Shown: in pieces, positions 45,926-57,775 of the stretch | How positions within the stretch are numbered: the first letter of the stretch is position 1 | Layout of the letters: every line of letters begins with the position of its first letter | Assembly: GCA_025403435.1 (NCBI GenBank) | Contig: CM046354.1 | Span: 39,917,041-39,981,040 of the forward strand | Length of the DNA: 64,000 nt | DNA from: Artocarpus heterophyllus | Lineage: Eukaryota > Streptophyta > Magnoliopsida > Rosales > Moraceae | Direction of reading: 5' to 3' | Notes under the pieces: model-generated | Told to the model about the DNA's origin: nothing | Databases searched by the model: none | The model's input: the letters and a program-made list of their open reading frames with translations, nothing else | Made by a program: the position numbers and the translations under genes

Positions 45926-47580
45926 TGTTAGACATGTATGCCCTAAGGAGTAAAAATGTAATACGTTTTTGGAGATATTTTTATCAATAAAGAATTTATT
46001 CATTTATATATACCAAATCTTGTCCTCTTTATATTCACATTTGTTGAATGTATGATAAGCAAACAGTAGTCTGAGACTGTCAGTCTAAACCTTAAGAATT
46101 CGGCATATGATGGACTGATTATGCGGAAGACATGATTCTTAGGGTGACGGTCTAAAATATATGATCTGCAATCGAGGGAATAAAGTTGGGCGCTTTATTC
46201 ATGTAAAGATTGTTATGTTGTCTATATCCCTTTTGGGAGATAGTTTGTCTTGACCATCGGAGTTGGACTCCATGAATAGAAACATTGGCGCATTGTCATA
46301 GGTGACGATGTGTTGGATCGGGACATAAAGTGAATTGATTTGGATTAATAATTCTGTCTTGGCAAATCGATTCACTTTAGACAGTCATTTGTATTGTATC
46401 TTAATCCTGAGATGAATAGTGGGCCCGTTGTCTCAACTTATGTCTTTTGATGTGCCAAAGTGTGACACCTACATCTCTATAGTGGTATGCATGCCGGTAC
46501 GTTGGAGGCATGACTTTTGATAGCGTAGACTTGTTATTCATAGATATGGAATCAATAGCTCCTCTTTAGGAGTAATGATATCCTCTTATATGCGTTGTCC
46601 TGTAATTGGAAAACTGGAGCGCTCAACCATTTGGATACATAGGTGCAACCGAATGGTATACTATCTTTGGATGGTAAGTTTTCTAATGGTGAGACAATGG
46701 AACGTAAGATAAAAATAATCAGGAAGGTAAGACAGAACTTGTCCTTAAGCCGATTATGGATGATCATATGGGGATGCGATACACTATGATATGTCATGGA
46801 GACTTAGCTACACGAGCTTCGTAATTCTATAAAGTTCGAGAGTGTAGCTCCAAGCTTTTAGTGGAGTAGCGTTGGAGTTGATAATTGTGAAATGTATATC
46901 TGGGATATTGGGTTTCATGATTATCATGAGCTTGAACTTTATAGGTCCATTTTGGTCCCCTTTGCTAGCTCACAAAGTCCTATAACGACACGCGTGCTTT
47001 TCCAATAATTGGTGACTTATGTCGGATTTATCAGATTGGTTTAAAATTTGTAAGAATCAAATAATTCATGTCTGTTTATCGGTTGAATTAATTTTGTAAG
47101 AAATTAGTTCAAGATAAACTTGTTGAATTATTGCGATCAAATAATGCTTCTCTGTTTATCGGTTGTTTTAATTTTGGACAAATTGGAACAAGATAAACTT
47201 GTAGAATTATTGTGAATTGATTTATTTTCTTAGAGATTATCTGAGACTTTATCCTTTAGAATCTCGGGTGGAAAATAAAAGATTCACGGAGATTTTTTCT
47301 CGAGAGTTCAGCTTGCAAAATGACGTGGTCGGTCTGCCGAACTGGCCTGTTCAGCCTGCCGATTAGAATGTTTGGCCTACCGATCAGCAGGAGATAAGAT
47401 TACTCATTTTCACACGGATCTTATCAGATATTGATCTGAACTTGATTCTGTTTCGAGTTTTTGAGACCTAATTTGATACGGACTGACCCCAGGACCAATA
47501 GCTATAAAAAGGGAGTGAGTCTCATGATTTACTCAGATCAATTTGAGAGATTAAGAGTGATACTCTTCTAGTGAGCATCT
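45926..47580 (+). repeat. plus-strand family-1 LTR fragment inside element C
   Basis: Starts exactly at the LTR terminus TGTTAGACATG and follows the LTR for 1655 bp, through a decayed palindrome array (about 47300-47390) and past the TATA box (GCTATAAAAAGG), to GTGAGCATCT, lacking the last 0.35 kb. It is less decayed than its host C, so it is a later insertion whose remainder was deleted with neighbouring host sequence. Confidence 0.92.
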
Positions 47581-48847
47581 AGAGATTAAGAGTTATTATC
47601 ATTCATATCAACATTAAGCAGTAAGTCCATCTTAGGTTTGATAAACTATAGATTATTTTGCATCCATCCAAAATAGATAAAAGATTTGTTTTTACGAATC
47701 ACCACTTTATCATTAAAAGAACCAATTAGGAGTCTTTAAATAAACAAGCTACAGAAATTAAACTCCTTTTAAATTTAGGAACATAAAAACAATCACGCAA
47801 AATTAAATTCTTATAACTATCAAAATAAAGATGGACATCTCCCACTGCTTCCGCTAAGACCAAGGATCAATCACCCATCCGAAGCATGTAGTCTTCATGT
47901 AGCAGACTTCTCGTTTCTTTAAACCCTTGTAGAGAAACACAAACATGATTAGTTGCACCAGAATCTATAACCCAAATGTCATTGGATTCCCTAACCAAAC
48001 AAGTTTCTAAACATAGAAGATCACACCTACCTCATTTGGAAAAGAAGTCCTTGTAATGCTTCTTTATGTGCCTGACCTTCCCATAGAAGAAGCACTTAAG
48101 CTTCTTCGGGTTATTCTTCTTTTTTTTCTTGCTCTTGTTGTTAGCAGGAATAGAAGACTTCCCATTTTGGCCCATTGCCTTTTTACATTCCTAGAGTTGG
48201 GATCGGTACCAAAAACAGCTACCATATTGGCCTCTCCACCCGTGGAGACTCCTTGATCAACAGTTTGAACTCCTGTAACTGTTTCAATAATTCTATTACG
48301 GTCATATCCCATTTATTGCTCAAATTAAATGTAGCTCTAAATGGAATAAATTCCTTTGACAGAGTCTCAAAGACCATAGTCATCTGAGTTTCAGCATCAA
48401 TGTCTGCTCCATTGGTTTGAGCCTCAGTGGGTAACCCATGACCAACATCATGTGCTCCTTTACAGATGTCCCCAGTCTTTGCTTACAGTTCAAGAGTTTC
48501 CTAAGCGCCCCTTGCCTCTTTGTTATAGCCTGGCCTCCAAACATGTCTTCTAGATTATCCAAGATATGCTTACCAGTCTCATAATTCTCATGTTGAGCTT
48601 GTAGCACATTATTCATGCTGGCCATAACATAGCAACGGGCCTGATTATTTGCATCTTTCCAACGATCGTACGCTTGGAATTGCTCATTTGTGGAATCTCC
48701 TGTAGGCTCGGGAGGACAAGGGGTTGTCAGCACAAATTTCAGTTTCTCAAAGAAGAGGACGATATCCAGGTTTCGTTTCCAATCATTATAATTCTCTCCG
48801 GTTTATAGGCTTTTGTCAAGTATCAAAGATAAAGCGTTTTTAGACAT
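47581..48847 (-). pseudogene. element C Gag, protease and GAG-pre-integrase, broken
   Basis: Minus-strand N-terminal part of the family-1 polyprotein from about 48847 (MSKNALS-equivalent) to the GAG-pre-integrase region, where it is cut at 47581. Gag is readable at 48380-48733 and, in another frame, 48064-48312. The zinc knuckle and protease region (near 47950-48110) is degraded by frameshifts. Confidence 0.9.
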
Positions 48848-50503
48848 TTTTAATCTACAATAAAGAATCATATACCAAACATAAGTAAACATATAATAAT
48901 AATTTAGTAAGATAACACAATTATGTAAAAACATACAAATGTGTTTATGTGTCAAAATCTTGAAAATATCACAACCTTACAACGATAATTTCTTACTCAG
49001 AATTCAACAAGCTCCTAGGGGAGTCATGCCAAATTCAATCAGGAACGCTGATTCCCTCCTGATTAATATATGTCATTCAAGACCCGTATGATCCAGCATA
49101 TATTAATAATCGTTTCTTTGGCCATTACTTTTATTAACAGAGCTCCTAAGGAAGGTTAATAATAAAATTAATATGAGCGTACAACCATCATTTCAATATT
49201 TTATCCACGATATATAATCACCACCTAGGGGTGTGTAGCCATAAATCATGCTAAAATATCTTATCTTCTTAGAGATCCAATCTGGTACATGATAGAAATC
49301 CCTTCCTAGGGGTTGGGACCACCATGTTTTTCCTATGGACCACCGATTGAGGCCTTAGGTCCTCTCTTCAAAAACCTTCTCCCACTCAATCTTTTGAAAT
49401 CAAGGTTTTATTTTAAGAGACATGCATGAACAATTTTAATATGAGCGGCACTCCCAATTCTATATGGTATGTTATCAATATACATGGCAAATCATATTAT
49501 AATGCAGACAAGCAAAGCCACAAGCAAAATAATAAATAACCATAATATTATGGTTCCACCCTAGAGAATATAAAACAAAGATTACAAGAGAATAATTGAA
49601 ACATTTTATCGATTCTTCATCCTTGAATCTACAAGCTACATCCTTCTGCATGTAATGCCCATCTTCAAGACTTCAATCCCGCAAAGATCGAATACTTCAT
49701 ATTTCTGGTCATGTCCAAATTTAATGTTTCTCAGAATTGTCCTAAAAATAAAATTAAAACTGCATTGAAAAACTGCACCTTTTCTAGAAAAATTTCTAGC
49801 TCTCTGTCGGCAAATCAATCTGGATGATTGGCCTGTCGATCATGACCTACCGACCTACCGATCTATGCCAAACTAAAAGTTCAGCTTGCCATCAGAGCCA
49901 CCTGATTTTTTTCCTATAGATGACTTGCCGAACCTCACGTCTGGCCTGCAGATCTGGGACCATCGGATTGCCGAACTAAAGGGTGTGGCATGTCGACCGA
50001 GCAGAAATCACCCTTTCCAGAAAATACAATTTTTAATGCAATTTATCAATTTTATTTTCAATAATTAAAAAACATGAAATTAGAGACTCAAGAAATACCT
50101 AAGAGCGGCATCATCCATCTTATAGATCCGTCTTCTTCGAATAATTATTTAATTACAAAATTCTTATAAATTTAAAATTAAGTAATAATTTCTAGACGGA
50201 TATGATAGTCCGTCATCTAATTACATGAAAAACCTGGATACATATTTTAACCTCTAAGGAACTATAACCGGTATAAATTAATAATAATAATAAATAATTA
50301 AATAATAATCTAATCAACCATAATGAATTAATAAATATTCACCATATAATCCATGACAACATATAAAATATATAAAAACCTAAAGTGCCAACTCTCTATA
50401 AAATTAAATTCAAGCAAATGAGAGATTAAGATCACAAAATTTATACATATAGCATAATCACAAACTTGTAAGTTTATGTAAAAACCGTGGCTTTGATACC
50501 AAT
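48848..50503 (-). other. element C untranslated leader
   Basis: Same layout as the N leader: octamers CCTAGGGG near 49014, 49227 and 49305 and a decayed one near 49143. A strongly decayed GC-palindrome array lies at about 49805-50000. No credible gene; the plus-strand frame at 49886-50068 is fortuitous. Confidence 0.8.
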
Positions 50504-52530
50504 TATTGAAAAAATAGTACGCAGTGAAATTTTAAAATTAAATTCAAAGTATTTTCTAAAACACAAGTTTGACATGCTATATGCATAAATTAACCAAATC
50601 TTACTAACCTTTGAATGCCGAAGAACTCCCGTAATCCGTGAAGAGAAGTAACATTCCAGAAGAGTCTCAAACAACTAGTCTTCTTTGCTATTCTCTATCC
50701 ACGATCGAAGTGAGTGTGGGCTCATATGTATAGCCCTTCCCCTAGGTGACTCTCTTTCCAACCAATTGAGAGAACCCAAAGCTAATGTTCATGATTTATG
50801 AACAAGAGCTCTCAGAGAGTTTCAAATTCTCACCAGCAGAGTATCACTCTTAATCTCTCAATTGATCTAATTAACTTATGAGATTTACTTCCTATTTATA
50901 GAGGTTGGGTTGTTAGTCCTTATCAGATAAGGTCTCAAAAATTTGAATAAGAATCAAATTCAGATCAATATCTAATAAAATCTACATAAAAATACGTGAT
51001 CTTTTTATCACGCATCGGCAGGCCGATCTGCCTAATTGGTAGGCTGAACTTGCTCCATCGGTAGGTCGAACTTAAGGATCGACATGCCAAACTGTCGATA
51101 AAAAAATCTCAGTGAATCTTTTATTTTCCACCTGAGATTCTATAGAATAAAGTCTTAGTTTTAATTCAAATAGCCCAATAAAGAAGTTATCTAATCAAAA
51201 CAATTTTATCTATATAATCCCTAGGAAAATAAATGAATTCCTAATAATTCTACAAGTTTATCTTGATTTAATTTATTCAAAATTAAATCAACTAATAAAT
51301 AAACAAGAATTATCTGATCCCAATAATTCAACAAGTTTATCCTGAATTAATTTTGTCACAAAATTAATTCAACGGATAAACAGACATGAATTATTTGATT
51401 CTTTCAAATTTCAACCAATCTAATAAATTTGACATAAGTCACCAATTATTGGAAAAACACGCCGTATTGTTACAGGATTTTGTGAGCTAGGAAAGGGGAC
51501 CAAATGGACCTATATAGTTCAAGCTTCCGATAATTACGAAACCCAATATCCCAAATATACATTTCATAATTATCAACTCCAACGCTTCTCCACTAAAAGC
51601 TTGGAGCTACACTCCCAAACTACATAGAATTACAAAGCCCGTATAGCTAAGTCTCTATGACATATCATAGTGTATCATATCCCTATAAGATTATCCATAA
51701 CCGGCTTAAGGACAAGTTTTGTCTTACCTTCCAGGTTATTTTTATCTTACGTTCCACTATCTCACCATAAAAAAACTTACTATCCAAAGACAGTATACCA
51801 TTCGGTTACACCTATGTATTCAAATGGTTGAGTGCACTAGTTTTTCAATTACAAGATAACGCATATAAATGGATATCATTGCTCCTAAAGAGGAGCTATG
51901 GATTCCATATCTATGAATAACAGGTCTACGCTATCAAGAGTCATGCCTCCAATGTACTACCATGCATACCATTATTAAGATGTGGGTGTCACCCTTTAGT
52001 ACATCAAAAGATACAAGTCAAGACAACAGACCCACTATTCATCTCAAGATTAAGATACATTACAAATGATTGTCTAAAGTGAATTAATTTACTTAGATAG
52101 AATTATTAATCCAAATCAATTCACTTTATGTCCCAATCCAGCACATTGTCACCTATGACAATGTGCCAATGTTTCTATTCATGGAGTCCACCTCCGATGG
52201 TCAAGACAAAGCATCTCTCAAAAGGGATATAGACAACATAACAATCTTTGCATGAATAAAGCACCAAACTTTATTCCCTCAATTGCGGATCTTATGATTT
52301 AGACCATCACCTTAAGAATCGTGTCTTTCATATAATCTGTCCATCATATGCCCAATTCTTAAAGGTTTAGATCGACAGTCTCAGACTTTTATATGCTTAA
52401 CATACATTCAATAAATATGAACATAAATAGGACAAGATCTAGTATATTAATAATAAATAAATTCTTTATTGATAAAAATGTCTCCTAAAACGTATTACAT
52501 TTTTACTCCTTAGGGCATACATGTCTAACA
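50504..52530 (-). repeat. element C 5' LTR
   Basis: 2027 bp; the inner end is decayed to TATTGAAAAA (from TGTTGG) and the outer end is TGTCTAACA. A decayed palindrome array lies near 51013-51095. Followed by TTGAT. Confidence 0.92.
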
Positions 52531-52535
52531 TTGAT
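52531..52535. repeat. target site duplication TTGAT (right, element C)
   Basis: Matches 42066-42070. Confidence 0.93.
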
Positions 52536-53660
52536 TGCTTTCATAGCTAATATTATCAGCAACGATTGCTTTGTGATGTTCTCATGTAGGTAAACTTTTC
52601 TTCAACTGGTTTGAATGTGACCTTCTGTGTCGACAGTTGATGACAACATTGTACTTTCCTAGGAAGTCTTTTCCTAGGATAACATTGTAATCATTCATAT
52701 CGATGATAATCAAGTTCATGTTCAACTCTCTGCCACAAATAATTATTAGAACATTTCGTAGCTAATAACTAGATGGCAAAATTTCTCCAGTGGGCAAAGC
52801 AATCCTAAATGGTTGATTTATTCTGTCTCCCATCCTATGTAGATTTTTAGAAAACTTAGGTCAACAATTGAATGTGTAGCTCTAGAATCGAGTAAAGCAT
52901 AAACATTTTGTTTGGCTATAGGAAGCCAACTTGTCACCATTATAGAAGTCCCAAATTCTGCATCATTCCTAGTATAAGCATAGATACAAGCATGTGGTTT
53001 TGGAGATTTCAACCTTCCTTGAGAGATTGAGGGTCTTTTAATCCTAGCTTGGACTGCATGCAACTAGTTTCCTCGAGCTTTCTACTGGTTTTGACCTGAC
53101 TAACTCTAAGAGTTCAAATAGCATTGCTTAGCATAGTGGCCATCACTGCCACAAATGTAACAATGATTTGACCATGCTTAACATTCTCCCATATTCTTTT
53201 TCCATACTTAAAATAAGTGGGGCAACTGTTGTTTCCATTCCTATTATTGTTCTTCTTCTAGGGTTGGCCCTTTTGATTGCCTTGGTTAGGATTTCCTTCT
53301 TTTTGTTGTTATTATTCTAATTTTGTTGTCTGTTACCTTCGCCTGAGTTATTACCCTAATTCTTTTGTTGGGATTCTAAGTTTGGTTCCCCCTTGGCATT
53401 CTCTTCTTTCTTCCTTTTGAAGAATTTGGCTTTTTTCTCTCTATTGTGAGTTACCCAATAATTAGCATGAATTGCTTAACGTATATAATCCTCTACCGAC
53501 TTGGGAGGCTAACTTCCACTACTAACCACCACAATGAGGTCAAACCTAAGCATTTTATCATCTCCTTATTTTCCCCTGCTTTGTGCTCACCATGTGAGGA
53601 CAAAGCCTAGCTAACTACTTGAATTTTTGCATGGCATCCTTTTTCGGGTTTAATTGCTTA
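52531..53660 (-). pseudogene. gypsy protease and Gag C-terminal fragment
   Basis: Minus-strand upstream part of the chromovirus. The protease at 52818-53063 has the aspartate motif changed from DSG to DSR (VYALLDSRATHSIVDLSFL). The Gag zinc knuckle near 53110-53160 reads CYICGSDGHYAKQC (C-X2-C-X4-H-X4-C). Upstream lies a degenerate Gag (FKRKKEENAKG, then a segment resembling AKFKELARLCPHMV) to about 53660, where similarity fades. No 5' LTR follows, so the element is truncated here. Confidence 0.87.
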
Positions 53661-54786
53661 AATGGTAAATGGAATTTTAATAAGTGTAATTTAACTTAGA
53701 AGAATCAATAATTATAATAATGTTGAGGATTAAAGGTTTTATTCAAGCAATTAACTTAAATATGTTTATAGTTTTTCTAAAACAATTTATTAAAAAGGTT
53801 TAAGCATGTAATATGCCATCTTTTGTCTACAACAAATCAAGAGTTACCAAGCATTTAATGTGCCAATTCATGTCTATAATGCATCAAAACTCATTTTAAC
53901 AAATAAATATGATTTCAAAATTAACTAATTAAAATTACCAACAGAATTAAAGTTAAGCATTTACTGTGTCATTCTCGATTTACGAATAATCAAAGTGTTC
54001 CTATACATTACCAATGCCAGCTTATATCTACGATAAATCAAAACTTAATTTTAGAAGTGTTTTAGCTAAGTTAACAAGAAAATTATAAATTTTCTAAAAA
54101 TGATTTTGATATTATAACTGCTTAGAAAACTTTGAAGTACTAAAAATATTTAACTTAATTTTGTCAAAAATTCTCCATCTCTCCTTAGCTAAAAAGGAAA
54201 TTTAGAGAAACATAAGGAAAGAGAAAACACACATAATTTTGTTAAACACAACTATTTTAAAACATAAAAACTAGAATTATTTTGCAAAAAATTAAAACTA
54301 AATTAGACAAGAAAACCAACCTAAAAGAGAAAGAAAAAGAGAACTCTCCAAAATATGGAGAAAGGGGTGAAGAATACAATGAAGGGTTGGAGTATTTATA
54401 GTGAAGGATGGTAACTATTTACATAAATTTTTATTTATTATTTTTTATTAATTTATTTAGATATTTTTAGGTTGCAAATGAATAAGATGGTATTTTAAGA
54501 TTTTTATTCATTTTTTCTTTAATTAATACCACCCCATTTTATTGAGATATAATATATATATTATTATTTTCTTTTTTTTCTACGTGTCGTTGCCCTTTCT
54601 GGTATCTAAAATATATTGTGCGTTCTAGTGGAGTGTAGCACATCGAAATGGAATGAGGACACATTCTTGATCGTCGAATTTGTTGATCGAGACTAGGCAA
54701 GCGCTACAATTGGGGCACTAGAAGGAGATGTATTGGAACATTTGATGGGTCACAGGTATGCTAATATTGCGGTTGCAGAAGCACGG
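53661..54786. other. AT-rich stretch, no gene seen
   Basis: No coding similarity recognised. Loosely repeated phrases (GCATTTAATGTGCC-like, around 53805, 53860 and 53955) suggest a weak repeat. A minus-strand TATAAATA at 54393-54400, followed on that strand by CT-rich sequence, could be an old promoter, perhaps of an LTR. Confidence 0.4.
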
Positions 54787-55017
54787 TCATGTGGGACATG
54801 ATGCACTATATCTAGAGGCTGAACAGGGGAGCATGGATAGCTGAGATCCTTTAGGAGGCACAATCGGATGGCTAAGATGGCACCACATGGCATTTCTTAT
54901 TATTGTTATTTTCTGTTTTGATTTTTCATGCATTTGAGGCTTGTTTTTGCCCATTTTCACGCCATTTTGCTCCATTTTTCTTGTTGATTTCAAATAAAAA
55001 ATAAAATTGTCAAACAA
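54787..55017 (-). other. 76-residue open frame, unknown
   Basis: Short minus-strand frame, basic N-terminal half (MGKNKPQMHEKSKQK) and Ser/Pro-rich end. I recognise no family. It may be a fragment of the second gypsy element, or chance. Confidence 0.2.
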
Positions 55018-57000
55018 AGATTCATTATTTTACAAACATAATTTTTACAATAATTTAAAATAATTTATTTTACATTAAAACACACAAAACACACTAAAAA
55101 TAAATAAAATCTTCTAAAATTAACAAACTTTAATAGATATATTATGTAAAACTCCTTTTAAATATTTTTAGAAATTACTAAAAATATTATAAAATGTACA
55201 AACTAAAAAATTATTTATAAAACACATAAATGATTCTAAAAATTATTAAAAATAAAAATACACTAAAAACACAAAATGAAACATAATTTCACATAAACAC
55301 ACTAAAATACTATTTATCACACAAATACTATAATTAAGGGATTTAAAGAGAAATATGAATGCAAAATGATTGATTTTAGCCTTAAGAAATGTGCATTTTT
55401 ACAATTTCATTACACCATCCAACAAGCCTATTACTAGTCCCGAGTAACTAAAGTGATAAAAAATTAAAATGAACCAAACGATTGATTTCTTTAGCATTTT
55501 GTGATTCATTTGCAGAATGTCCTCAGGGGTTGTTTTAGATTCATGGCTCAAAATAAAATACATATATTATTCAAGTTTATGGTTCATATTAAGAGCATGT
55601 CTCATATTTAAGATATTTTCTCGTGTATGTGTGCTTTTCTATCACTAATCATTGTATATTAAGTAGATAAATTTACATCAATATAAGCTAATTTATTTTA
55701 ATAAAATTTTATAAGTTTTTTTTTTCATCCTTCTCTCCACTAATATAAAATAACAATAAATTAAGGACCATTAAGACTTTATTCGGCATGTAATGTAAGG
55801 ATATGTTAAAAAAAGATAAGATAAAAGATTAATTTGAAGCTTGATTCACCCATAAAGCACTTACATTATTCTCGGATCCTCCTTGAAATATACAAGTTAA
55901 TTCTCAAGTAATAAACCCAAACTTAAAGTAAACTTTCACTTGTTATGCACTTTTTACTCTCTTTTTTTTTTTTACTTTTCCTTTTTAATTTTTTTGAATT
56001 TTTGAATTTTTTTATTTTTTTTTATTTTGATTGTTTTGAATTTACAAACATGTAAAATAAACAAATTTCCTCTCATAACCCTTTCCATCTCTTCATGACA
56101 TTAGCATAACCCAAAATACATTCAAACCGATCATATGCATTATGAGTGAAAGGTGAAAAGAAAGGATATGAAATTATCAAGAAGGCTAAGTTCAAAATTT
56201 GTGACTGATAAAGAAAAATGGAACATTAAGCACAACAAGGTAATTACAGATTTAAAATATATACAGGTTAGCTTGAAAGGCTCAAACAATTTAAAGATAG
56301 TCTAAATTATATACTTAACTTAATATTATCTAGGATTTCGCCTTGTTCAAACAAATTACAAGATTTTATAAAAATAAACAAGATTATATTAACATAAACA
56401 GTCTCTAAATAAGTAAAACAAATCAAAGTTCAAGATTAAATGTTCAAATTTTGGGAAAATCACAATCTATAAATGAAGCTAACACAAAAAAGTTTAAACA
56501 ATATCTGAATTTTATAACAAGCCATTATATAACCATGGGTTTCTTCATCGGACAAGAGGCACATTAAAAAAAGAAAACAATTATTTACAAAACATTTTTT
56601 GGGCTTTTGAAATTTTTTAATTTTTTAATTTTTAAATTTTTTAAATTTTGTTTTTCTATTAAATGCATATGCAGACAAATTCATAATAGAATGAAATATA
56701 TTATAAACATGATTATGACATGTCGCAAGAATACCAAAGACTCGCATGTGTGCATACAATATGCATAAAAAAATTACATTCTTGGCCCAAAATGAGATGT
56801 ATTTCAATACTAACTCATTCACTCAACCATCTTGATAATAAAAAAAAAATCTTAAAGTTTTATAAACAACACACTATTTTTTTTATTTTTTAATCTTTCA
56901 ATTTTTTTACGCTTGTTTTAAGAATAAGTCACATTTTCAACAGACAAAAAAGACTCAAAATTGGCAATTTTTGACATATTTTGAAAAATTTTGACACAAA
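55018..57000. other. AT-rich, T/A homopolymer-rich stretch, no gene seen
   Basis: Very AT-rich with long T and A runs (for example 55960-56040). The small frame at 56625-56822 is low complexity. Given the purine tract at 57001-57040 this may include the decayed 3' end or LTR of the second gypsy element, but I found no LTR boundary. Confidence 0.4.
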
Positions 57001-57040
57001 CCTTTCTCCCAACCTAAATTGAATATTGTCCCCAATGTTT
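57001..57040 (-). other. purine-rich, gypsy 3'-end-like tract
   Basis: On the minus strand this reads ATTGGGGACAATATTC and then GGTTGGGAGAAAGG. This pairing of a 'GGGGACAAT' phrase with a G-rich purine tract is typical of the region after pol in plant Athila/Tat-type gypsy elements. It suggests the sequence to its right (LOG copy, protease) was part of one such element. Confidence 0.4.
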
Positions 57041-57161
57041 AACAAGATTGAAAAGAAAGAGAAACAACAACTGTACAAGGGTGGTTATTCAATATACAAA
57101 AAGAGAAATAAACATAAACATAAACAAACATCTTGTAGGTAAAACTAATAGTTCGAATAGT

Positions 57162-57775
57162 TTAGAGAGAAAGATCCAAATCTATTCTTCGCTTCTTGTT
57201 GAGCTTTGAAGTTGCAATGTCTATCTCAGGTGTGATTAATTGTATTTTCTTGAGCAATTTTTCAATGGTAAGAGTAGATATAAAAATCTTTCTTTCTAAC
57301 TTTACAAGAAAGTTTTCATCCACAACATTGTCTAGAAAATTTAAAAAATCATCAAAGAAACCATAAACATTAAGCACACCTATTGGTTTAGAATACCTAA
57401 CAGACACTAACTAGCAATGACAAACATTTCTTCTAGAGTTCGTAAGCCGCTCAGTAAAACAAATGGAAGCATTTGAGTAACCAATCATGGCTTTAATACA
57501 TGCAAGGATATTTTTGACTATTTTTTCAATTCCTATAGTTTCACTGCAAGATTATCTTGAATAAGAAAACGAGGGATTATACCTAAGATTCCTCCTATTT
57601 TGGCTCCTGCTGCAACAATTCGTACTAAACCAAGACTACCCTTTCCATAAACAAGGTTTATCTTTTTCTTTGCCAAAACTTGCCCTAAATGGAATTTAGC
57701 ATTTAAATAGTCAATATCCTTTCCTAAATTAGAATGACAGAACACACATATTTTTTGAGATTCAAAGATAACTGA
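57162..57775 (-). pseudogene. LOG-like cytokinin riboside 5'-monophosphate phosphoribohydrolase, processed pseudogene
   Basis: Minus strand. 57533-57760 reads ICVFCHSNLGK, then LGQVLAKKKINLVYGKGSLGL and GGILGIIPRFL, the N-terminal half of the plant LOG family, enzymes that release free cytokinin from its nucleotide. The middle (57408-57532) still aligns, with a frameshift, through a decayed PGGxGTxxE motif reading LLSGLRTLEEMFVIAS. 57162-57407 gives the C-terminal half (KPIGVLNVYGFFDDFLNFLDNVV) and ends KKRRIDLDLSL. Plant LOG genes have several introns; here the whole span is continuous, so it derives from a spliced RNA. The catalytic Arg region and PGG are lost, so it is inactive. It sits between gypsy protease sequence and a gypsy 3'-end-like tract, same strand. 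Confidence 0.78.

Larger units (their letters stand above)
42071..52530 (-). mobile_element. copia family-1 element C, decayed and internally rearranged
   Basis: Minus-strand element flanked by TTGAT: 3' LTR 42071-44100, pol C-terminal half 44115-45925, an inserted plus-strand LTR fragment 45926-47580, Gag part 47581-48847, leader 48848-50503, 5' LTR 50504-52530. The primer-binding site at 50490-50501 reads TGGTATCAAAGC. About 0.9 kb of integrase-coding sequence is lost where the foreign LTR piece sits. Confidence 0.94.

Noticed and set aside
53661..57000. 5' LTR of the chromovirus
   Set aside because: No copy of the 6063-9960 LTR ends or sequence is visible here, so the gypsy element is treated as truncated near 53660.
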